NCBI GenBank assembly: GCA_018340375.1 | Contig: JAFFJZ010000002.1 | Location: 61,932,001 to 61,996,000 of the forward strand | Direction of reading: 5' to 3' | DNA length: 64,000 nucleotides | Source: Gonatopus flavifemur | Taxonomy: Eukaryota > Arthropoda > Insecta > Hymenoptera > Dryinidae | Part shown: positions 57,501 through 64,000 of the stretch, in pieces | Numbering within the stretch: the first letter of the stretch is position 1 | Layout of the letters: each line of letters starts with the position of its first letter | The notes under the pieces: generated by a model | The model's database searches: none | Told to the model about the DNA's origin: nothing | What the model saw: only the letters and a program-made list of their open reading frames with translations | Position numbers and translations under genes: made by a program

Positions 57501-60500
57501 ATCTGGTGGCACGAGGTCTCAAATTGAACATGATTGAATTGCCAATGAATATCATTACCGTTGTTACTAATCAATTAGATAGTTGCAAGGAACCGAAATA
57601 TGTGGAAAAAATTGTGTTTTTTTAAGAAAAATGAAAACAAAAAAGTCACTTTTTTGCCAAGGAAAAATAGACATCATGGGAATATGTTCAGTTACGAATT
57701 TTCTACGTGAAGTTCGTACTCTTACGAAGAAAACAAGGTATTGACAAAAGACAATTCATGGAACATTACCGAAGTTACAATCCCCAGATAGCAATTTAAC
57801 GTTGCTGCAATGTTGTCAAGCAAGCTTGTGACAAGGTTGATATAAGCCTCCTAGTTGACACACGACAAGGGTCCAAGCTGACGGAACCCTAGCAGCAGGG
57901 CTGTAGCAATCATACACTGACAAGGTTGTCAATAACAAGCCAAAAACAATCGAATGACAAGTGTGACAGGGTTATGACAAGCCTACATGTTATCTGTGTC
58001 GTTTTTGTACAAGTACCAAAATTCAGCTTTTTCTTCATCCTTGGACTCCTATTTTATTCATAGCGTATACTCAAGTTCAATCGATTTGAACCATTTTCAT
58101 TATGATATTTCGGTACAACATGGATGAATCAGAAATAATTTCAGCTTGTTAATCGTCTTTTGTTTTTTTTTGCGGCATTTGTTCCTCTGACATTTCACAT
58201 CTGTGTCTTATTGTATCCCGTTAAATTGTTTCAATCGATGTTTTGGGTTGTGACATTGGGATTTTATTTTTCAATTCATTTTATATATCATGAGTAAAAG
58301 GAAACGAGATTTCGAGTGCGCGAATCATCCAGACGACTTTTGCTACGTATGCGGTAATTATGTTGTGGAAAAGAATCGCCAAAAATTCACCAACCCTCTT
58401 CAAGACCATTATTTACAATATTTCAAAATGAAAGCTGGAAATCTTGATGAACCATAGACACCAAGTATTATATGCTTCTCATGCCATATGAATCTCGTAG
58501 AATGGGCTTCTGGCTCGACAGGGTATGTATTGAGTAATAAGTGGCTGTCAAATCTACAGCTTGAGTATAGTATATACTAATTTAAAATGAGAAAAATGTT
58601 CATGTATAATTTTCCATCATTCATACACGGAGAAAAAAGTATCTTAAAAAGTACCATAATTTATGGATTTTTAGCGCTGGTCTGACCCGAGTCTCAATAT
58701 TTACCTGAACAAACCTCTAAAAGTACCATAATGGCTGGAACTTTTATAAGGAAGGTACTATACTTATTCTGAAAAGTCCAAGAAATTATGGTACTTTTAG
58801 ATATTCGTGCAAGTAAATATTCCGACTCGGGTCAGACCAGCGCTGAAAATCCATAAATTATGGTAATTTTGAGAATATCTGTTTTCTCAGTGTAGTAAAT
58901 TGAGTATATTATAACCTTCCGTCCTGAATGTTACTCGTTTGTATTGTGGATTCAACCAAATGACAGTTAAATTTATCAGCTTTGACAACACATTTTGTGG
59001 TTTTTAGGTCATAACCTTGATTCCTCATCAATTATGGGAAATTATACAACCAAATTTTGCTCAGTGTCTATGACTATTCCATGGATTTTAGTTTCGTTTT
59101 TGAATTAGGCGGCTAATGAAATTTGATGTACCAATGATGTGGAAAAAAACCGTTTTGTCATGCAACCGATTGCTATTTTTGTCTAAGCAAACAGACCGGT
59201 TTTGGAAAAAATATGCGATGGGATTACGCAAATGTACAATCTGCCACGTTTCCAATACCACACTCAGATACACTTGTCATTCCGAAATTTCCCAAATCAT
59301 CTACCCTTGAAATTGGTAACGATTTATTACACGATCCGGAAACAAATAGTGATAGCGATTCTGATGCTACTAAAAAGCATCATCTTTTAACTCAAGGGGA
59401 GTTGGATGATTGAGTGAGAGATTTGAACCTTCCAAAAGAGGTAGCAGCATTGCATGCATTTCGAATGAAACAATATAACTTTTTGGCTGCGAATGTTAGA
59501 ATAACGTATTACAGAGACCGTGACAAGGTTTACTCAAAGTATTATAAAAAGAGAGATCAAATATGCTTTTGCGAGAACATTTCTGGTTTGTTTGGGGAAC
59601 TTAAACAGTCATATGATGCGAAAAGAATGGCGGTTATTCATTAACAGTGATAAAAACAGTTCAAAAGCAGTTCTTTTGCATAACGGAAACGAAAAACCGT
59701 CGATACCCATTGCACATGCTGTTGATACTAAAGAAAACTGTGAAAAAATGGTCAAATTATTGGAATTTATCGAGTACGAAAAGCACGATTGGAAGATTTG
59801 TTCTGATTTAAAAGTAGTGGGCATGCTATCTGGAATGCAGCAAGGATACACAAAATGTTGTTTCCTATGTCTCTGGGATAGTCGTGATCGGGAACATCAT
59901 TATAAAAAAACAACAATGGCCGTAAAGAAAGAAACATTATTCTTCCACAATTACACATCAAACCAGGGGTCCTAAAAAACTTCGTGAAAGCGTTGAACAA
60001 AGAAGGGCAAGCATTTACTCATCCAAGAACCCTATTCGAAAATCTCTCTACCGCGAAAACCAAAGAACGCGTTTTCGATGATCCACAAATAAGAAAACTG
60101 ATGGAAGATGAAAAATTTCTGACATATTTGCCCCCTGATGAAACTGCAGCCTGGAATTCGTTCAAGTCAGTTGTTTCTGGTTTTCTTGGGAATAATAAAG
60201 ATCCGGAGTACAAAACGATCGTGGCCAATTTACTTAAGAATTATGCAAAAATAGGTATGAAATACCGTTCTTCTATTCCATTCTATTCCATCTTTTGTCA
60301 GATGTTCTGTATCCCTTCACTTTTCCTAACAGAAGTGAACATGTCTCTCAAGATCCATTTTTTTTACATTCCCACTTGGATTTTTTCCCGGAAAATCTCG
60401 GTGACGTGAGTGACAAGCATTGTGAGAGATTTCACCAACAACTCGAGTCCATGGAGCAGCGTTACCAGGGATTTTGGAATGAGAGAATGATGGGGGATTA

Positions 60501-62331
60501 TATTTGGTTTCTCATAGGGAAACAGATGTAACGAAAAATGAACGACAATCGAGGAGTCAAAATTGATTCCAATGAACTCATATTGTATCAAAATATCATA
60601 ATAAAAATGATTCACATCGATTGAACTTGAATATACGCTATGAATAAGATAGGAGTCCAAGGATGAAGAAAAAGCTGAATTTTGGTACTTGTACATGAAC
60701 GATTGTAGCTTCGGTAATGTTCCATAAATTTCCCTTTGTCAATACCTTGTTTTCTTCGTAAGAGTAGGAACTTCACGTAGAAAATTCGTAACTGAACATA
60801 TTCCCATGATGTCTATTTTTCCTTGGCAAGAAAGTGACTTTTTTGTTTTCATTTTTCTTAAAAAACACAATTTTTTCCACATATTTCGGTTCCTTGCACT
60901 CAAACTACCTAATTGATTAGTAACAACGGTAATGATGTTCATTGGCAATTCAATTATGTTCAATTTGAGACCTCGTGCCACCAGATTGGCCATTTCTAGC
61001 TCGAGATATACCTCAAATAGTAAAACTATCATCAGAAAAAAATTTTTTAAATTAAAAAAATTCATAACTCGGAACCCTATCCATAAAAAAAATTTTTACT
61101 GTGATTTTCGAGTTCAGCGAGCCAAAATGCATGACAAAAAAATAATAGCATTCAATGTACAGACAAGTTTTTTTATTTTGTAAACTAGTGTAATGAACAG
61201 AATTCAGAAATTTCCAAGAAGAACCTGGGGCAAAGGTGTGTTGCAACAAAGTGCGGAGGCAACGAGTATACACCGGCTCGGCATTATGATTGCAACTGTG
61301 TCACACAAGAACAGAGAACATTCATAACACATCCGCACCAAATTCATTTAGCGAAGTAAAATTGATATTTCAGCTCAGTTGAATTTTTCACCGAATCCAA
61401 GTAAGATCAAGGTTACCGTGATCAATCTTCACTGGTTATTTTTTTGTCGGTCAACCTCATTATTTATGAACAATTCTTTATGGTTTATACGTTGAATAAT
61501 CATTGGGCTAACTGATTGAATTTCGAATAAGGAAGGAAACTGAATAAAATACTCAAATGATTTCAGTGTCGTGAATTTTGGCATCATTGGTTCCATTATG
61601 GGACATGAAGTGAACCACGGATTTGATGATAGCGGTTAGTGGTAATAGTAGAATAGTTTCGATTCTTTTCACCAAGAACCACTATTTCACGATCATTATT
61701 CGTTTCCAGGCCATTTATATGACAAGAACGGTAGAGTCATGAAATGGTTATCGACAATGGCCAAAGCATACAGCAAAAGAGTAGAGTGTTTCGTTGATCA
61801 ATACGAAGGTTATAGCATTGATAACAATGGTACACGAATCAAGGTATTCAATGATATTTCCAAGAAAAATGCTCTCGCTATGCGAATGACTTCTCATTTA
61901 TTTGATATATGCATAGGGTTATGGTAATCAGACGAGGAATGAAAATATCGCAGACACCATGGGAGTTTCGGCTGCTCTCGCAGCTTCCAAACGTAGAGAA
62001 AAAGAAAGTGGTGAATCGCGAAAAGTACTTCCAGGCTTAGAAGACGTTGATCATGATCAATTATTCTTCTTATCCTACGCCAATGTGAGTTCAATTTTAC
62101 TTCCATATTAGTTTCATTATTCTATTTCAACATTCAAAAATTGTGTTCCAGTTGTGGTGTGAAACGACCAATCCAGCGAAAATGAAGATGAAAGCCCTAT
62201 TCGATTCCCATAGCGTTGGTCGGTTGAGGGTGATCGGTGCTGTTTCGAACTCTGAAGATTTCGCCAAAGCTTTTCAATGCCCATCTGGAAGCCCGATGAA
62301 TCCAGAACAAAAATGTAATATATGGAAGTGA
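48523..62331 (+). CDS. NEPL-3: secreted M13 peptidase with charged insertion, 920 aa (18 exons)
   Basis: Closest paralogue of NEPL-2. Exons: 48523-48542, 48911-49251, 50006-50089, 50195-50406, 50493-50671, 50799-51327, 51613-51708, 51773-51914, 52026-52158, 52843-52933, 53183-53359, 56049-56146, 56508-56566, 56642-56693, 61567-61634, 61710-61843, 61917-62084, 62152-62331. They total 2763 nt in frame, and 15 of 18 exon lengths equal those of NEPL-2. The signal peptide starts MIFLTFIASFVIIAVE. M13 signature SVDPCDNFYEYACGNW; N710-A711 (NAFF); HEVNH 751-755; E814 in ENIAD; H881; C-terminus ends CNIWK. The charged insertion lies in exons 5-6. Introns have swollen with transposons, notably 11 (mariner) and 14 (CACTA-like element), but no exon is disrupted. 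Confidence 0.9.
48570..48835. repeat. Family C palindromic MITE copy 2, in NEPL-3 intron 1
   Basis: CACGGAGAAAAAGGTATC start and TATCTGTTTTCTCAGTG end, flanked by TA at 48568-48569 and 48836-48837. It sits between the signal-peptide exon and exon 2; NEPL-2 lacks it, so it arrived after the duplication. Confidence 0.8.
50493..51327 (+). other. Exons 5-6 of NEPL-3: charged insertion region
   Basis: Same position and intron as in NEPL-2. The acidic first part is shorter by two residues (Asp runs replaced by KKKEE). Exon 6 has exactly the same length (529 nt) as in NEPL-2. Its second half is nearly identical in DNA to NEPL-2, while its first half is diverged. Confidence 0.75.
52289..52458. repeat. 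Possible family H-like element in NEPL-3 intron 9
   Basis: CCCCGGTGAATGAC and ACCAGGG-type ends with inverted AATAGATTTGAATGG / TTGAATACAAAC patches. Weakly supported. Confidence 0.3.
52525..52623. repeat. Hairpin MITE in NEPL-3 intron 9
   Basis: TACAGTAAAAC on the left and GTTTTACTGTA on the right, with AATGAAAACGCTCA inverted as TGAGCGTTTCATT. It closes into a roughly 100-nt hairpin. Confidence 0.6.
54349..55671 (-). mobile_element. Mariner element with frameshifted transposase, NEPL-3 intron 11
   Basis: Inverted ends CGAGGTGTGTTCAAAAA, flanked by TA at 54347-54348 and 55672-55673; 1323 bp. A third mariner lineage, distinct from the other two in this window and again antisense to its host gene. 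Confidence 0.9.
54403..55465 (-). pseudogene. Mariner transposase broken by one frameshift
   Basis: It starts MDQRICIQFCVKNEIKC at 55465. The first 250-odd codons read cleanly through the helix-turn-helix region, the first aspartate (VITGDGTWVYGYD, where the usual Glu after Asp is Gly) and the second (LLHYDNAPAH). A one-base change at about 54680-54695 then shifts frame. The other frame carries PPYSPDMAPCDFFLFP with the third aspartate and runs to the stop at 54403. All three Asp codons survive, but no intact protein is encoded. Confidence 0.88.
56191..56451. repeat. Short family A element in NEPL-3 intron 12
   Basis: CACTGAAAGAACGATTTAG at one end and CTTGATCTTTTTATCAGTG at the other, with GTTGATAGTTA and ATAAATATTTCG words shared with the longer family A copies. 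Confidence 0.5.
56745..57316. mobile_element. 572-bp fold-back element in NEPL-3 intron 14
   Basis: Arms of about 270 bp are near-perfect reverse complements, ending in GGGTGACCCAAGTCGG-type sequence with TA on both sides (56743-56744, 57317-57318). No coding capacity. Confidence 0.75.
57784..57996. repeat. Family D element copy 2, nested in the CACTA-like left arm
   Basis: CCCAGATAGCAATTTAACG to ACATGTTATCTG. The right arm of the host element is continuous through the corresponding point (near 60700), confirming an insertion. Confidence 0.55.
58290..60531 (+). pseudogene. Decayed transposon-encoded protein of the CACTA-like element
   Basis: It starts MSKRKRDFECANHPDDFCYV with a zinc-finger-like CYVCG...CFSCH pattern. 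A TAG at 58455-58457 and several frameshifts break it. Recognisable blocks follow in order: RDLNLPKEVAALHAFRMKQY (59414 on), EWRLFI and KAVLLHNGN (about 59640-59700), CSDLKVVGMLSGMQQGYTKC, CFLCLWDSRDREHHY, FVKALNKEGQ, AAWNSFKSVVSGFLGNNKDP, then HSHLDFFPENLGDVSD and MEQRYQGFWNERMMGDYIWF to a stop at 60531. I recognise this as a family of unnamed, highly repeated animal proteins, taken to be transposases; the exact superfamily is not certain. Confidence 0.7.
58626..58892. repeat. Family C palindromic MITE copy 3, nested in the CACTA-like element
   Basis: CACGGAGAAAAAAGTATC to TATCTGTTTTCTCAGTG with TA on both sides (58624-58625, 58893-58894). Very similar to 48570-48835. Confidence 0.8.
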
Positions 62332-63551
62332 AAAGCAATATGATCAACTCCTGAAGATCCATAAATACATGATATGTAATTATCAAATGTTCTTGTACTA
62401 AATGTATCGGTAATATAGGAAGAGACTACAAAAGTACATGATTGTTAATTCATGATGAGCATTGATTGATATTCTAATCCCTTTTTCTCTGTTGAATAAC
62501 CCATGGTACATACATGCTAGGGATGTAATCAAGAAAAGCAAAACACTTGAAGATAATGTCAGTTTCCGTTCATACGGTAGCGCTCGTGATAGTTCTAAGA
62601 TTTGGTCAGTTGAGTTCATACCCCCTGCCCTGCTTGAAGAATCTCATTGAACCGATTGATTCTTGTGGATTTCGATGCATAAACCCGATTCAAACCCATT
62701 AAAAACTGATTCTCAATGGGTTTGAATCAGTTTTCTGCATCGAAATCAATGAGAATCAATTTGGGCAGAGCGACGACGGGTAATATACCATAATATCGAA
62801 TACTCATAACACTGAATTTTTCTCATCGCTCAAAAACATTTATAGTAAATTGATTGGGAAGTGTTAGCATTGAATCAATGAGGGAAATCTGATACTATGA
62901 TCATTCGGGATTATGGTATTATGGTGTCTTGATATGAGATTCGGAGATTAATTGAAGAGTCAAATGATAGGAATCGATTGTTGATCGACTGAAAATGACT
63001 ATCAATTATTGGATTATATCCATCCGACGAACTGATCCCCTATCGGTTGAATCATCATAAAGTAATCAGTCTTATGACTGGTTTGATGAAATCCTCCAAC
63101 CCTGTCTATTATCCGCTGACCGCTTAGTTTCTGCATATCTACGACAACCCTTATCTTGTATAATTTGCTTCATATAACTTAATCTAGGTCTACCTCTTCG
63201 AGTTTTAATCTAATTCAAATATTGTAAATCATGTTTTGATGGCATTCAACAGACTACTGCGAAGGAAAACTTATTGTGCTCCACCGAAACTTAATGGAAA
63301 TTGTATAACATATTTTCAGCAAATCTCATCCAACTGGGAATGAGTAGATTTTACAGGTTTGTTGCACCACGTGGAAAAAATTGGATAGTTGAAACAATTA
63401 AGGAAGATAGGAAGGAGTCCATATGCGTTTGCGAAAAATAATTATTATTCCAATTAACTGGTTAGTTGTTTTAACTACTTATTTTTTTTTGTACAGAGGT
63501 AGAATTCACAATTTGAGGAAGAAATAGGATTAAGAAATATTAATTATCAAT

Positions 63552-63975
63552 TTTGCGGGAGATGGGCATCAACCAAGACGAGTAGTGGAGTTAGGTTTTT
63601 TATTATAATTTTTCACCTAACGTTTCGACTGGCTTCCAGTCATTATCAGAGGAATTCGGAGTGGAGAGTTGAAATGAAGATTATAATAAAAAACCTACCC
63701 TGGTTAAAAGAATCCATTGAATCTGACAAATGAAATTCAATGAGATTTGGTCAGAACATTGTCCAAGTTTAATCGTAATTTAGTGAGATTTGGCCAGATT
63801 CAACGAGATTCACATGAAAGTTCTGACCAAATCTCATTGAAAAATCACCGGTGAGATTTGGTCAGAACATTGTCCACGTTTAATCGTAATTTAATGAGAA
63901 TTGGTCAGAATCAATGGTTTCTTTTAACCAGGGTAACTCCACTACTCGTCTTGGTTGATGCCCATCTCCCGCAAA
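63552..63975. repeat. TIR element with nested MITE
   Basis: TTTGCGGGAGATGGGCATCA on the left, with its inverted copy TGATGCCCATCTCCCGCAAA on the right. ACGAGTAGTGGAGTTA is also inverted. The family H MITE at 63698-63933 lies inside. Confidence 0.65.
63698..63933. repeat. MITE, family H copy 3, with TA duplication
   Basis: CCCTGGTTAAAAGAATCC and TTCTTTTAACCAGGG ends, flanked by TA on both sides. Internal GATTTGGTCAGAACATTGTCC is partly repeated. Confidence 0.7.
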
Positions 63976-64000
63976 GCTGGTTCTAAACGAGTACGTTCCC

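Larger units (their letters stand above)
57353..61190 (+). mobile_element. Large-TIR, CACTA-ended DNA transposon, degenerate
   Basis: Both ends read CACTAGTTTACA, flanked by TAA (57350-57352 and 61191-61193). The inverted arms are very long: about 57353-57782 plus 57997-58140 on the left, and about 60545-61190 on the right. CACTA ends with a 3-bp duplication suggest the CACTA/EnSpm superfamily; this is inference. The interior holds a decayed gene (58290-60531), a family D element and a family C MITE. It occupies most of NEPL-3 intron 14. Confidence 0.7.
62332..64000. other. 3' flank of NEPL-3
   Basis: No further M13 exon follows within the window. The first 1.2 kb is AT-rich with an inverted CAATGGGTTTGAATC patch near 62690-62760. 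The last 450 bp hold nested MITEs. No clear AATAAA was found just after the NEPL-3 stop. Confidence 0.4.

Overview
This is an AT-rich, intron-rich animal nuclear DNA window. Its mariner, Transib, TTAA-target and CACTA-like transposons point to an insect. I suspect a hymenopteran, because secreted neprilysin-like arrays are known from parasitoid wasps, but nothing in the window proves the order. The backbone is a head-to-tail array of three multi-exon M13 (neprilysin-like) zinc metallopeptidase genes on the + strand: NEPL-1 (245-19364), NEPL-2 (21180-31128) and NEPL-3 (48523-62331). I could join all 18 exons of each gene in frame, giving predicted proteins of 769, 922 and 920 residues. Each starts with a cleavable-looking signal peptide rather than a membrane anchor, and each keeps the HExxH zinc site, the distal ENxAD zinc ligand and the C-terminal H...R pair, so all three look like secreted, catalytically competent peptidases. 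NEPL-2 and NEPL-3 share a duplicated TATA promoter and a roughly 150-residue, highly charged insertion that NEPL-1 lacks. A 157-bp tract in that insertion differs by a single base between the two genes, which suggests gene conversion. A broken copy of the same exon lies at 42557-42750. The space between and inside the genes is packed with transposable elements. NEPL-1 introns carry several TIR/MITE families, an intact 1286-bp mauritiana-type mariner (14236-15521) and a 1.6-kb fold-back element that itself contains a MULE-like insertion with a 9-bp target duplication. NEPL-2 intron 10 holds a second uninterrupted mariner (26006-27299). The 17-kb gap between NEPL-2 and NEPL-3 contains nested copies of one large TIR family, a 1-kb TTAA-flanked fold-back with its empty site preserved in another copy, and a Transib (RAG1-related) transposon at 37715-42511. 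The Transib has a GGGCG target duplication and ends reading CACAGTG, and its transposase is broken by one in-frame stop codon. NEPL-3 introns contain a degenerate repeat array split by a frameshifted mariner and a decayed 3.8-kb CACTA-ended transposon. No bacterial-type operons, CRISPR arrays or rRNA genes were seen. Two tRNA-like patches look like SINE relics rather than functional tRNAs.
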